Below are positions 1 to 8,445 of a stretch of DNA of 40,755 nucleotides, one piece after another. Below the pieces are notes generated by a model. The model ran no database searches and was not told the DNA's origin. It saw only the letters and a list, made by a program, of their open reading frames with translations. The stretch's first letter is position 1, and the number at the start of each line of letters is the position of its first letter. Origin of the DNA: SAT2750 sp964476375 (lineage in GTDB: Bacteria > Planctomycetota > Planctomycetia > Pirellulales > Pirellulaceae); contig CAYYZW010000291.1 in assembly GCA_964476375.1 (NCBI GenBank), positions 1 through 40,755 on the forward strand. Direction: 5' to 3'. Made by a program: the position numbers and the translations under genes.

Positions 1-1
1 T

Positions 2-193
2 TCCGACCCAGGAGCCAATACCAGTAATTCAGCCAGCTGGGTTCTTCCCCACCGGCTGCTTGCCATCGGGGGGAGCTGCTGGATTGCCTGGGCCTTTCTG
101 CAGCAGGTGGGACTGGTGGGCGCCCATTACGAGTTGATCGAGGAGATCCTCGGCCTGGTGAAAGAGAAAAGGGAAGGGGACGGTTCTGAATAG
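2..193 (+). CDS. C-terminal fragment of an unknown protein (partial)
   Basis: An open frame enters from the left edge and ends at TAG 191-193, giving 63 codons of a C-terminus. It has a short hydrophobic stretch (reading LLAIGG...CWIAWAFL) followed by a charged Glu/Lys-rich tail ending in GDGSE. The next gene, dtd, starts only 2 bases after this stop, which supports real coding and a shared transcript. I do not recognise the family from this fragment. The missing upstream part is needed to name it. Confidence 0.6.
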   Translation, partial: SDPGANTSNSASWVLPHRLLAIGGSCWIAWAFLQQVGLVGAHYELIEEILGLVKEKREGDGSE

Positions 194-195
194 TC

Positions 196-636
196 ATGCG
201 AGTTTGTGTGCAACGTGTCAGACAGGCCTCGGTAACGGTCCAGCGGGAACTGGTGGGTGAGATCGGCCGGGGCATGCTCGTGCTGGTGGGCATCGGCCAG
301 CAGGATGGCCGTGAGCAGGTCGAGCAGATGGTGGAGAAGCTGGTCGGCCTGCGGATCTTCGAGGATGACCAGGGCAAGATGAACCGCTCGCTCTCGGAGG
401 TGCATGGTGAGATGCTGGTTGTCAGCCAGTTCACCCTCTGGGGGGACTGCCGCAAGGGGCGGAGGCCCAGTTTCACCGCGGCCGCGCCGCCGGAACTGGC
501 CGAGCCGCTTTACGAGCTGTTCGTGGAACAGGTGGCAGGGCAGGGGATCCGCGTGGCGACCGGCCAGTTTGCCGCCCAGATGGACGTGGCCCTGGTCAAC
601 GACGGGCCGGTAACCCTGCTGCTGGAAAGCTGGTAG
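196..636 (+). CDS. dtd: D-aminoacyl-tRNA deacylase
   Basis: The 146-residue product has the length and signature motifs of Dtd, the cytoplasmic proofreading enzyme that hydrolyses D-aminoacyl-tRNA (and Gly-tRNA-Ala) to keep D-amino acids out of translation. Visible motifs are the start MRVCVQRV, the catalytic-site SQFTL at residues 77-81, and the NDGPVT loop at 135-140 containing the conserved Gly-Pro pair that gives chirality selection. The ATG lies 2 bases after the stop of the upstream partial gene, suggesting translational coupling. The protein appears complete and unremarkable. Confidence 0.95.
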   Translation: MRVCVQRVRQASVTVQRELVGEIGRGMLVLVGIGQQDGREQVEQMVEKLVGLRIFEDDQGKMNRSLSEVHGEMLVVSQFTLWGDCRKGRRPSFTAAAPPELAEPLYELFVEQVAGQGIRVATGQFAAQMDVALVNDGPVTLLLESW

Positions 637-686
637 GGCAGGAGGGGGCGCGGCAAAACCGCAAGAGCAGGCTCTCCGAGTGCCGA

Positions 687-702
687 TATCTATTAATAGA
701 TA
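687..702. promoter_or_regulatory. Perfect 16-bp palindrome upstream of the CvpA-like gene
   Basis: TATCTATTAATAGATA is a perfect inverted repeat with no spacer, all but three bases A/T, in otherwise GC-rich surroundings. It sits 38 bases before ATG 741 in the 104-bp gap between dtd and the CvpA-like gene. Its position and symmetry suit a dimeric repressor or activator site for the downstream gene. No regulator is encoded beside it, so the function is inferred from form and place only. Confidence 0.45.
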
Positions 703-740
703 GCCGCCCGTTCTTGGATCCTGACCCCGATTTCCCTGCC

Positions 741-1250
741 ATGGCCACCTACGACCTGATCATGCTGGCAATCGCCACCCTGGCCACGCTGTTTGGCGCG
801 TGGAAGGGACTCGCCTGGCAGATCGCCTGGGTCTCGGCGACCGCGATCAGCAGCCTGGTGGCGCTGGAGCTGAGGACAAGCGTCTCCAGCCAGCTGGGGA
901 TGGTCGGCCCGCTGGGCAGCTACGTCGCCATGGGACTGGTCTTTGTCTCCGTCTCGGTGATCATCTGGCTGCTCTACCGGATCGGCTACTCCTGGATCAG
1001 ACGCTCCGGCCTGGGGAAATTCGACCGTCGCCTGGGAGCTGCCGCGGGTATCCTCAGCGGCCTGCTACTCTGTGTGCTGATCACCGTGATCAGCATGACC
1101 ATCTCCGGGCCCGGTGGCCGGGCCGAGATCCGGGCCTCCTACTCCGGCCGCTGGTTCAGCTCGCTGCTGACACGGTCCAGCTCCTACCTTCCCGAGGATG
1201 TCCAGCAGAAGATGGACAGCCTGCTGAAGGAAGAAGAAGTGAGCAGTTAG
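741..1250 (+). CDS. CvpA-family inner-membrane protein
   Basis: The 169-residue product has about four membrane segments: residues from DLIMLAIATLATLFG, a second around IAWVSATAISSLVAL, a long third around AMGLVFVSVSVIIWLLY, and a fourth around GILSGLLLCVLITVIS. The first is followed by the Gly-x-x-(Lys)-Gly-Leu turn (GAWKGL) typical of the colicin V production (CvpA) family. The C-terminus is soluble and charged. CvpA proteins affect envelope integrity, and colicin export in Enterobacteria; the exact role is unclear. The frame can be extended to a TTG at 714, but ATG 741 fits the family N-terminus better. A perfect palindrome lies just upstream. Confidence 0.75.
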   Translation: MATYDLIMLAIATLATLFGAWKGLAWQIAWVSATAISSLVALELRTSVSSQLGMVGPLGSYVAMGLVFVSVSVIIWLLYRIGYSWIRRSGLGKFDRRLGAAAGILSGLLLCVLITVISMTISGPGGRAEIRASYSGRWFSSLLTRSSSYLPEDVQQKMDSLLKEEEVSS

Positions 1251-1316
1251 GCAGCGTGGAAGAGGGGATCCCGGGGGTCTGGTCTGTTCCCCGGTCGGAT
1301 GCCCCGGGGGAACTGC

Positions 1317-1322
1317 TATAAT
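1317..1322 (+). promoter_or_regulatory. Possible -10 box for the dehydratase gene
   Basis: A perfect TATAAT hexamer stands 32 bases before ATG 1355, a sensible place for a housekeeping -10 element. No convincing -35 hexamer is visible about 17 bases upstream (GC-rich region 1290-1300), so this is a weak call. Confidence 0.3.
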
Positions 1323-1354
1323 GCCAGCCACTTTCCCCTCCGGAGCGTCTCGCC

Positions 1355-2572
1355 ATGAAGATCTCTGCCATCGAATGCCTGCACGCTGACGGCGGCTTTC
1401 GCAACCTGGACTTCGTCAAGATTTCTACCGACGAGGGGCTGGTGGGCTGGAGTGAGTACAACGAGTCCTTCGGTGGGATAGGTGTGACGGCTGCCATCGA
1501 GAGCCTGGCACCGCAGTTGCGGGGACGGGACCCGCGGCCCTACGAGGCGCTGGTGGCCGAGATGTACGCTGTCCGCCGGCAGGCCAGCGGCGGAATGGCG
1601 CAGCAGGCGATCGGGGCGATCGAGAACGCGCTACTGGACGTCAAGGCCCGGGCTCTGGGGATCCCCGTCTACGAGATGCTCGGTGGACCGCAGCGCGACA
1701 GGATCCGGCTTTACTGGTCCCACTGTGGAACCTACCGGCTTTCCTGGGCCGAGGAGATGCAGCTTCCGCCACTTCGCACGCTCGATGACGTGGTTGAGCT
1801 GGGCAGGGAAGTGGTGGCCAGTGGCTATACCGGCCTGAAAGCCAATATTTTTCTGCTTGGCGATGACCCCCGGCTGCACGCGCCGGGTTTCGTGCGAGGG
1901 GAGGGGTTCCCGGAACTGAACCCGGACCGGCACCTGATCACGGCGATGGGCGACCAGCTGGCAGCCTTCCGCGAGGGGGCAGGGCCCGGGATGGATATCC
2001 TGATTGACCTGAACTTCAACTTCAAGACCGAGGGATTCCTCAAGATGGCCAGGGCGATGGAGCCCTTTGACCTCTTCTGGGTCGAGCTCGACACGCGCAG
2101 TCCCGAGGCCCTGGCCTATATCCGCCAGCAGACAACGCTCCCCGTGGCCAGCTGCGAGTGCCTCTTTGGACGGCATGACTACAAGCCATTTCTGGATGCC
2201 CAGGCAGTCGACGTGGCGATCATCGACACGCCGTGGAACGGTGTGGCCGAGGGGGTCAAGATCGCGGCCCTGGCCGACATCTACGAGGTCAACGTGGCGC
2301 CACACAACTTCTATGGCCACCTGGCAACCATGATGAACGCGCACTTCGCTGCCGTCGTTCCTAACCTGCGGATCATGGAGATCGACCCCGATACGGTTCC
2401 CTGGCACGACGAGCTGGTGACCGTGCAGCCGAGGATCGAGGAGGGTTACCTGCACCTGCCGACCGGCCCGGGCTGGGGGACAGAGGTCAACGAGGAGGCG
2501 GTCCGGGCCCATCCGCCACGCGGCCCCCAGGCAGGAGTCTCCGGGCTCTTTGACCCGGCAGGTTCAGACTGA
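1355..2572 (+). CDS. Mandelate racemase/muconate lactonizing enzyme family protein (enolase superfamily)
   Basis: The 405-residue protein has the two-domain plan of the enolase superfamily: an N-terminal capping domain (about 1-125) and a beta-barrel catalytic domain. Candidate active-site residues are Lys162 (LKAN), metal ligands Asp218 (LIDLN), Glu244 (WVELD) and Glu269 (SCECL), and the Asp286/His317 pair (AVDVA, APHNF). Such enzymes abstract a proton alpha to a carboxylate; acid-sugar dehydratases are the commonest outcome in this subgroup. The substrate cannot be told from sequence. A GGAG ribosome site precedes ATG 1355. The gene is single, convergent with the DUF1501 gene. A sugar kinase and an aldolase elsewhere in the window could act downstream. 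Confidence 0.85.
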   Translation: MKISAIECLHADGGFRNLDFVKISTDEGLVGWSEYNESFGGIGVTAAIESLAPQLRGRDPRPYEALVAEMYAVRRQASGGMAQQAIGAIENALLDVKARALGIPVYEMLGGPQRDRIRLYWSHCGTYRLSWAEEMQLPPLRTLDDVVELGREVVASGYTGLKANIFLLGDDPRLHAPGFVRGEGFPELNPDRHLITAMGDQLAAFREGAGPGMDILIDLNFNFKTEGFLKMARAMEPFDLFWVELDTRSPEALAYIRQQTTLPVASCECLFGRHDYKPFLDAQAVDVAIIDTPWNGVAEGVKIAALADIYEVNVAPHNFYGHLATMMNAHFAAVVPNLRIMEIDPDTVPWHDELVTVQPRIEEGYLHLPTGPGWGTEVNEEAVRAHPPRGPQAGVSGLFDPAGSD

Positions 2573-2617
2573 GCCAGCCAGGCCGCAGGGTGGTGTGACG
2601 ACCGGGTGGCAGATCCA

Positions 2618-4078
2618 TTATGCCAGCAGATCCTCAATGACATTCCCGGCCACATCGGTAAGCCGCATTTCCCGGCTGCGATGGTGATAGGTTAACTCCT
2701 CGTGGTCCATCCCCAGCAGGTGCAGGCAGGTGGCATGCAGATCGTGAACCGAGACAGGATTCTTTTCGGCGGCGTAACCAAATTCATCGGTGGCACCATA
2801 GGTCATGCCACCACGAACGCCACCCCCTGCCAGGAAGGTGGTGAAGCCACGTGGGTTGTGGTCGCGGCCAATCGTGCCCTGGTTGGTCGGCATGCGTCCG
2901 AATTCACCTCCCCAGACGATCAGCGTCTCGTCGAGGAGTCCTCGCCGCTCCAGGTCCTTGATCAGGCCGGCAACAGGCTGGTCGATCTCGGGGCAGTGCT
3001 GTTCCAGGTTGGCACGCAGGCTGCTGTGGGCATCCCAGCTCAGTTGCTGGTCCGCACCGCCGGAATAGATCTGGATAAATCGCACGCCTCGTTCCACCAG
3101 CCGCCTGGCGAGCAGGCACTGGCGACCAAAATAGGAACTGATTGGCCTGTCGAGTCCGTAGAGCGATTGTGTCTCGGCGGTTTCCTGGCCCAGGTCGACC
3201 GCCTCGGGTGCCGACATCTGCATCCGGTAGGCAAGTTCATAAGACTGGATGCGGGCTGACAGGCTGGCCTCGGCGGGATTCTTTTCCAGGTGGCGGGCAT
3301 TCAACCGGGCCAGCAGCGCCAGGCGTTTTTTTTGCTGCTGGGGGGTCAGGCCGGCGGGAAGGCGGAGGTCAATGATAGGTTCTCCCTGGCTGCGAAATGG
3401 TGTCCCCTGGTAGGCTGCCGGCAGGAATCCTGACGTCCAGTTCTGGGCACCGCCGACGGGACCACCGCGATGATCCCACATCACCACGAAAGCCGGTAAC
3501 GAGTCGCTTTCGCTCCCCAGCCCGTAGGTCACCCAGGACCCCATGCTGGGGCGGCCCGAGAGGATGAAGCCGGTGTTCATCTGGAAAGTTGCCGGGGCAT
3601 GGTTGTTGGATTCGCAGTGCATGGAGTTGATCACGCACATCCGGTCGACGCAGGTTGAGATGTGAGGTAATAACTCGGAGACGGCGATGCCCGATTCGCC
3701 ATGCCGGCGAAACTTGTAGGGGCTTTTCATCGCCGTGTCCTTGGTCGTTGTGTTAAAGGCATCTTCCTTGTTAAAGACCGGGATCGACTTGCCGTGCCAT
3801 TTTTCCAGGGCCGGTTTATAGTCCAGCATGTCGACGTGGCTGGGGCCCCCGTAGGCAAAGATAAAAATCACGGATTTGGCCCTGGCCGGAAAATGAGCCG
3901 GCCTGGCCGCCAGTGGATTGCGGGGAGTCGCGGCGCGAAGGGTTCCCTCCTGTCCCAGCAGGTGCTGCAGGGCCAGGCCACCAAAACCGGCTCCGGCGGT
4001 CTGGAGCAGGCGGCGACGATTCACGAAGCGATCGTGGATGGTCGGCCGGTCGGTCATCCTGGTTGGCTTGTCATGCAT
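2618..4078 (-). CDS. DUF1501 family exported protein (Tat signal)
   Basis: The N-terminus carries a twin-arginine signal, Arg21-Arg22-Arg23-Leu-Leu, followed by a Gly/Ala-rich hydrophobic stretch, so the folded protein is probably exported by Tat. The rest matches the DUF1501 family abundant in planctomycetes, related to the sulfatase/alkaline phosphatase fold; conserved blocks such as WGGEFGRMP and the GRDHNPRGF segment are present near the C-terminus. The biochemical role of the family is not established. Start ATG 4078 gives 486 residues; ATG 4057 is an alternative, and a frame extension to 4186 would overlap the upstream gene and has the composition of a shadow. It lies 19 bases after the DUF1549/DUF1553 gene, the usual partner of DUF1501 in this phylum. 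Confidence 0.88.
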   Translation of the reverse strand: MHDKPTRMTDRPTIHDRFVNRRRLLQTAGAGFGGLALQHLLGQEGTLRAATPRNPLAARPAHFPARAKSVIFIFAYGGPSHVDMLDYKPALEKWHGKSIPVFNKEDAFNTTTKDTAMKSPYKFRRHGESGIAVSELLPHISTCVDRMCVINSMHCESNNHAPATFQMNTGFILSGRPSMGSWVTYGLGSESDSLPAFVVMWDHRGGPVGGAQNWTSGFLPAAYQGTPFRSQGEPIIDLRLPAGLTPQQQKKRLALLARLNARHLEKNPAEASLSARIQSYELAYRMQMSAPEAVDLGQETAETQSLYGLDRPISSYFGRQCLLARRLVERGVRFIQIYSGGADQQLSWDAHSSLRANLEQHCPEIDQPVAGLIKDLERRGLLDETLIVWGGEFGRMPTNQGTIGRDHNPRGFTTFLAGGGVRGGMTYGATDEFGYAAEKNPVSVHDLHATCLHLLGMDHEELTYHHRSREMRLTDVAGNVIEDLLA

Positions 4079-4097
4079 TGGCTGGGGTCTCGTGATC

Positions 4098-6677
4098 TTA
4101 CTGCTGGAAGACAAACTCGTTGAGATTGAAGGCCACGTGGCAGAGGTCCTCGAGGGCACGGGCCTCGAGCGTACGGGCCAGTTCATCCCGGGAAAGGTTG
4201 TCGCCGGAAAGCTGCTGCCGGTGATGGTCGACCATCATCCGCAGGAACTGCAGGCAATCCTTTCTCTCGGCCCTCTCGGGAGGTCGGGACAACGCGTCCC
4301 AGTAGACCCTGTCGACCTGGGCGGCGGGGGACCCGGCATGCTCGCGCAGGATGGCCCGGGCCATCCGCCCGGCCTGGTCGTTGACGAAATGGCTATTCAT
4401 CATCTGCAGGGCCTGCGTGGGGACGGTGGTGGCCACTCGCCGGTCACAGCTCTGGGTGGTGACCGGTGCGTCGAACGACTCCAGGAACGGGAACATCACC
4501 GAGCGGCGGACAAGGATGTAGATGCTTCGTCGCCAGTGAGCCGGTCCTTCCTCTTCCACGGTTGGCCACTTGCGGGTGGTGCTGGAGGCAACCACGCTGG
4601 GGTGGATCCGTGGCATCACGCCGGGCCCTCCCATCTGCTGGTTGAGGGAACGGCTGGCCCAGAGAATGCGGTCGCGGATGACCTCCGCATCATGACGGTG
4701 CTGGGGATAGCGGGTCAGCCAGGTGGCATCCGGATCGGGATGGTCTCCCGCCTTGAGCCTGGCCTGGGTGGAGGACTGCTGGTAGGTGGCCGACTGCATG
4801 ATCAGACGGTGTATCTGCTTGATGCTCCAGCCCGAGTCCATGAATTCGACAGCCAGCCAGTCGAGCAGCCCGGGATGGCTGGGCTCGCTGCCCATCACTC
4901 CGAAGTTACTGGGGGTCTCCACCAGGCCTCGGCCAAAATGATGTTGCCAGATGCGGTTGACCATGACCCGCGCCGTCAGCGGGTTGTTTTCCGCGGTGAT
5001 CCAGTGGGCCAGGACACTGCGGCGGCCTGTAGTGGCCGCCCCCTCGGCAGGGGGTGGGAAAGCAATCGCTTCGGGGGCAAGGGAGCGGGGAACGCCTGGT
5101 TTCACGATAGCCCCGGTCTGTCGATAGTCCCCACGCAGCTGGATCCGCGTTTCACGTGGCTGGGGGCTCTCGTCGGTAATGGACATCGCGATCGGCAGGC
5201 GGGCAATGCGTGCTTCCAGGCTGGCAATCTCGGCGTTGACCGAATCACGTGTGACGTCGACCGTGCTGGTGGCAGGAAGGAGGGATTGCTCGATGGGCAG
5301 GAAACCATCCTGCAGCAGGGTGCCATCGGGAGTCGTGATGCGGAGATTTCGCCATCGTGTCTGGCAGAGCCAGTTGACCAGGTTGACCTGCCCGCTGGGA
5401 ATATTGCTGTCCTCGACAGAGAACAGGTGCTGGTCGTCGATGGTTGCCTGCAGGGAGGTTCCCTTGACCGCGACCTGGAGACGGTACCATCGTCCCTCCT
5501 GGATCGAGCCGGCGATACGCGGGGCCAGGAGGGCAGGGCTGCTGCTGACCTCGCGCTGGATGGCATGTTCTCGATTGTCTGAGGCACCCAGGTGGAGGGA
5601 CAGCCCATTGTTGAATTCGCTGGCCCTGAGGACGAGGTAGATGCCGGCCTCGAAATTAAATGCCTCGCTGGTCCCCGAGGTCTTCATGAATTCCAGGGTG
5701 ACCGTGTAATCGGTCCAGCCAGGATCCCCAAATCCAAGGCGAATATTGGGAGCGACTGCCCGCTGGTGGAGCTCGCCATCGTGCAGTTGCCAGTCACCGC
5801 GGCTGGGAACGTTGGAAAGCTGTTTTATTTTCTTCCGCAGTTCCCGGATGCGGGCACTCCACTGGCTGTTGTTCGTGCGGTCCTCGGCACTTCCGAGCAG
5901 GTGAGATCGCTTGCCCGTGGTATGAAAGATCGCCTGCAGCGAGTAATAATCTTCCTGGGTAATAGGGTCGAACTTGTGGTCATGGCAACGGGCGCACCCG
6001 ACGGTGAGGCCGAGGAAGACCTCGGAGGTTGCCGAGATGATATCGTGCAGTTCCTCGTAACGGTTTTTCTCGAGCGTCTGGTTCCCAACGGTGGGGCCAT
6101 TGCGGCAAAAGCCTGTTGCCACCCAGCAGGAAAAGTCATCGCGGTTGATTTCGTCTCCTGCCAGCTGCTCGCGGACGAAAGTGTCATACGGCTTGTCCTG
6201 GTTGAAGCTGGCAATCACGTAATCCCTGTAGTGCCAGGCATGGGGCCGCAGGAAATCAAATTCAAAACCGTTGGAGTCCGCGTAGCGGGCCAGGTCAAGC
6301 CAGTGACGGCCCCAGCGTTCCCCATACCGGGGCGAGGCAAGCAGTCGCTCGATCACCCTGTTCCAGGCCCCTGGCTGGCTGTCGTTGTGAAAGGATTCGA
6401 CCTGCCGGCGCGTGGGGGGCACACCGGTCAGATCCATCGCGGCGCGACGAATCAGGATATCCCGTGATGCCTGCAGAGAGGGTTCCAGTGCTCGTTGCTG
6501 TTGCCTCTGCAGAATGAAGTAATCAACCGGCGTCCGGCACCAGTCGCTGTTGTCGATAAGCGGCAGGGGGGGCCTCTGGAGCGGGAGAAAGGACCAGTGA
6601 CTCTCCTCCACGGCAACGGTTGCCGGCGGGAATGCCAGCAGGACGACAAGCAGCACCTTACAGGAAAAAAATTTCAT
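4098..6677 (-). CDS. DUF1549 / LamG-like / DUF1553 exported protein
   Basis: The 859-residue protein has a Sec-type signal (about 1-22), a DUF1549 domain (about 48-255) containing the family CARCHDHKFDP motif, a jelly-roll segment of LamG or DUF1080 type (about 310-440, with GRWYRLQVAV), and a DUF1553 domain (from about 553 to the end, with NPLTARVMVNRIWQHHFG and a terminal LNEFVF). Planctomycete genomes carry many such proteins next to DUF1501; their function is not established but an envelope or polysaccharide-related role is often supposed. The cytochrome-like PSCyt1 domain that commonly precedes DUF1549 is absent. The gene is transcribed ahead of the DUF1501 gene, 19 bases apart, and follows a small membrane protein. 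Confidence 0.9.
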   Translation of the reverse strand: MKFFSCKVLLVVLLAFPPATVAVEESHWSFLPLQRPPLPLIDNSDWCRTPVDYFILQRQQQRALEPSLQASRDILIRRAAMDLTGVPPTRRQVESFHNDSQPGAWNRVIERLLASPRYGERWGRHWLDLARYADSNGFEFDFLRPHAWHYRDYVIASFNQDKPYDTFVREQLAGDEINRDDFSCWVATGFCRNGPTVGNQTLEKNRYEELHDIISATSEVFLGLTVGCARCHDHKFDPITQEDYYSLQAIFHTTGKRSHLLGSAEDRTNNSQWSARIRELRKKIKQLSNVPSRGDWQLHDGELHQRAVAPNIRLGFGDPGWTDYTVTLEFMKTSGTSEAFNFEAGIYLVLRASEFNNGLSLHLGASDNREHAIQREVSSSPALLAPRIAGSIQEGRWYRLQVAVKGTSLQATIDDQHLFSVEDSNIPSGQVNLVNWLCQTRWRNLRITTPDGTLLQDGFLPIEQSLLPATSTVDVTRDSVNAEIASLEARIARLPIAMSITDESPQPRETRIQLRGDYRQTGAIVKPGVPRSLAPEAIAFPPPAEGAATTGRRSVLAHWITAENNPLTARVMVNRIWQHHFGRGLVETPSNFGVMGSEPSHPGLLDWLAVEFMDSGWSIKQIHRLIMQSATYQQSSTQARLKAGDHPDPDATWLTRYPQHRHDAEVIRDRILWASRSLNQQMGGPGVMPRIHPSVVASSTTRKWPTVEEEGPAHWRRSIYILVRRSVMFPFLESFDAPVTTQSCDRRVATTVPTQALQMMNSHFVNDQAGRMARAILREHAGSPAAQVDRVYWDALSRPPERAERKDCLQFLRMMVDHHRQQLSGDNLSRDELARTLEARALEDLCHVAFNLNEFVFQQ

Positions 6678-6735
6678 CCGCTTTTTATAACATCTTGGGA
6701 TTTCTGCTGCTGTTGGCCAGCCGGGGCCGGGACTT

Positions 6736-7017
6736 TCAGGAACTCTTCTTCAGCGCCCAGCGGATACCGATTGCCGGCAACAGGAGGAGCACGATCAGCA
6801 GCATTTTCATGTCTCCCAGCCAGGTAAAGAGCAGCAGATTGTACTGGTCTCGCGGCATCTCCATCATGCTGCTGTGGATGGCATACACCTGGTCGGTCAG
6901 GAACAGGATCGGAATACTGATGAACACGAGCAGGACGAATCCAGCCAGCGCGGCGCGAAACAGCACGCTGGAGATCAGCATCGCCGTGGCACGTGTTCTG
7001 TCGTCAATCGTGAGCAT
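6736..7017 (-). CDS. Small two-helix membrane protein (DUF6868-like)
   Basis: The 93-residue product has two strongly hydrophobic segments (about residues 17-41 and 70-87) joined by a short loop containing VYAIHSSMMEMPRDQYN. The plan and the loop pattern (a His-containing segment, then an aspartate/tyrosine stretch before helix 2) resemble the small DUF6868 family, recalled from memory and not searched. An AAGGAG ribosome site 8 bases before ATG 7017 supports the gene and the start. It lies 58 bases upstream of the DUF1549 gene on the same strand and may be cotranscribed with it. Confidence 0.7.
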   Translation of the reverse strand: MLTIDDRTRATAMLISSVLFRAALAGFVLLVFISIPILFLTDQVYAIHSSMMEMPRDQYNLLLFTWLGDMKMLLIVLLLLPAIGIRWALKKSS

Positions 7018-7448
7018 GAAAAGAGCTCCTTGGCAGGGGGGTTATCAGGGCAGGGGACATTGTACCCCTGGGTTGGATGTTTTCGCCTGTTGTTATTCAG
7101 CTTTCAAAGCCCCCTTTTCGCGCTGTGCGAGCGCTGGATCCAGGGCTCGCCGTTTGGCAGCTGCCGGACGAGGCCGGTGGCGAATCGAATGTCTCGGCTG
7201 CGAGGGGTTCCGTTCCGGTCCTGGCCAACCGGGGCGGTTGGGGAAGGGGGGTGGCTGCAGGCCCAGGGAGCAGCCACGAGGTGAGTGTGCGCTGGAAAGT
7301 GACCCCTGGCAGCGCGAAATCCGGGAAAATCAACCGTCCAGAACGATATGGCCATAACCGAACATAAGAAACATTATCGGACGTTGGCATGGAGTAAAGC
7401 GTTTGCGATAGAACTGCCCACAGGAGTGGATATCGGGCAGGAAAATGA
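7018..7448. other. Intergenic stretch without a supported gene
   Basis: About 430 bases between the small membrane protein start and the terminator of the pseudopilin gene. Several short frames exist on both strands but none has a ribosome site or a recognisable product, and one runs through the terminator at 7449-7488. A weak 6-bp stem (CAGGGG 7051-7056 with CCCCTG 7065-7070) lies just upstream of the small gene. The promoter for the 7017-to-2618 genes is presumably here, but I see no convincing hexamer pair. Confidence 0.5.
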
Positions 7449-7488
7449 AACAGGCTCAGCACACCAACAATGAGGTGCTGAGCCTGTT
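7449..7488 (-). terminator. Rho-independent terminator of the pseudopilin gene
   Basis: AACAGGCTCAGCAC (7449-7462) and GTGCTGAGCCTGTT (7475-7488) form a perfect 14-bp stem with a 12-base loop. On the minus strand the stem is followed by TTTCATTTTC, a T-rich tract. It lies 30 bases after the stop of the pseudopilin gene, so it ends that transcript. Confidence 0.85.
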
Positions 7489-7517
7489 GCTTCATACGGT
7501 GCGATTTTTAGTTAACA

Positions 7518-8417
7518 CTAATGATCGTCGTGATCATGGTCACCTTGACCCGTTGAATGGGCAAATTCTTCCTCGGCAAAGTGTCCGCGCGAATCCACAA
7601 CGGCCACTATTCTTGCGACCCCTTCACTAATGTCAATCAATGCGACGTAGTGGTTGTATTGGTTCTTTGTTACACCTCCATAGAATGGTGCATGACCAAG
7701 ATTCGTAAATGATCCTTCACCGATAAGTGATGATGCATTACCCAGTCCAAGGCAAACGAGAACGGAGTCAGGATGTCCACCGACTTTGACATTTTCGTAG
7801 CCGTTGGCACCAGGATTCCAGACTGCAAGCGGCACGGCGGTTCCTGCCGCTAGGCTGACATAGTACCCTCGGCCACGGTTATTATTACCAGGTCGTGGTG
7901 CTTCAAAAACATGTGCAGGTATCGTTATGTCAGCGATATTACCCACAGTCGTTGCCTGGCCGTCAGCGTCCTTGATATCTAAGGGACCACCAGCGCCGTT
8001 GCCTTTCAGATCCACATATCTAATCTTTGTGATCCCGGCAGCAACTAAAGGTGCCGGGTCAAGATCTATGACAGTGGTTTCATCCTCAAGGCCGTGAGCG
8101 AGAATAGCTAAGTGTGCACCAGCGGTTGCATCATTTGCAGCGTTATCCAACTCTGCTGGAACATACGTCGGATTAGTTGGAGTAGCCGCAATGAGTGACT
8201 CCAAATTATTTGGCAAACCGCCTTCCGTCGCTGCGAAGACGCGGAATGCTTCTTCAATACTTGACATGGTATGCACTGAAGTGCCACGAGCGGCCTTGTC
8301 TTCAAGACCTCCGTAGCTCGTGATAATTGCGCCACCGACAATTGCCAGCATGGCAATTACCATGAGAACTTCGAGAAGTGTAAAACCGTGCTGTCGTTTC
8401 TTCTTTGTAGTATTCAT
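7518..8417 (-). CDS. Type II secretion-type pseudopilin with a His/Asp C-terminal tail
   Basis: The 299-residue protein starts with a class III signal: a basic leader, then G11-FTLLE with the conserved Glu16 (fifth residue of the mature form) and a hydrophobic helix LMVIAMLAIVGGAII. A prepilin peptidase should cleave after Gly11 and methylate Phe12. The rest is a long soluble domain without a family I can name, ending in an unusual metal-ligand-like tail, GDHDHDDH. An AAAGGAT ribosome site precedes ATG 8417, a 13-bp palindrome lies 29 bases upstream of the ATG, and a strong terminator follows. The gene is less GC-rich than its neighbours and lies directly downstream of a His-rich secreted protein, suggesting a metal-related role. 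That role is inference. Confidence 0.85.
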   Translation of the reverse strand: MNTTKKKRQHGFTLLEVLMVIAMLAIVGGAIITSYGGLEDKAARGTSVHTMSSIEEAFRVFAATEGGLPNNLESLIAATPTNPTYVPAELDNAANDATAGAHLAILAHGLEDETTVIDLDPAPLVAAGITKIRYVDLKGNGAGGPLDIKDADGQATTVGNIADITIPAHVFEAPRPGNNNRGRGYYVSLAAGTAVPLAVWNPGANGYENVKVGGHPDSVLVCLGLGNASSLIGEGSFTNLGHAPFYGGVTKNQYNHYVALIDISEGVARIVAVVDSRGHFAEEEFAHSTGQGDHDHDDH

Positions 8418-8445
8418 TAAAATCTATCCTTTTCTATTGTCTATG

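Noticed and set aside
1631..2512. 293-codon minus-strand open frame
   Set aside because: It is antisense to the enolase-superfamily gene, with no ribosome site and no recognisable product.
3918..5582. 554-codon plus-strand open frame
   Set aside because: It lies opposite the DUF1501 and DUF1549 genes, whose proteins are clear families; the antisense frame has no family motif and is a composition shadow.
4098..6677. CARCH motif as a c-type haem site in the DUF1549 protein
   Set aside because: The motif belongs to the conserved DUF1549 block and no other cytochrome feature is present, so haem binding is not claimed.
7097..7495. 132-codon minus-strand open frame
   Set aside because: It runs through the strong pseudopilin terminator at 7449-7488 and lacks a ribosome site.
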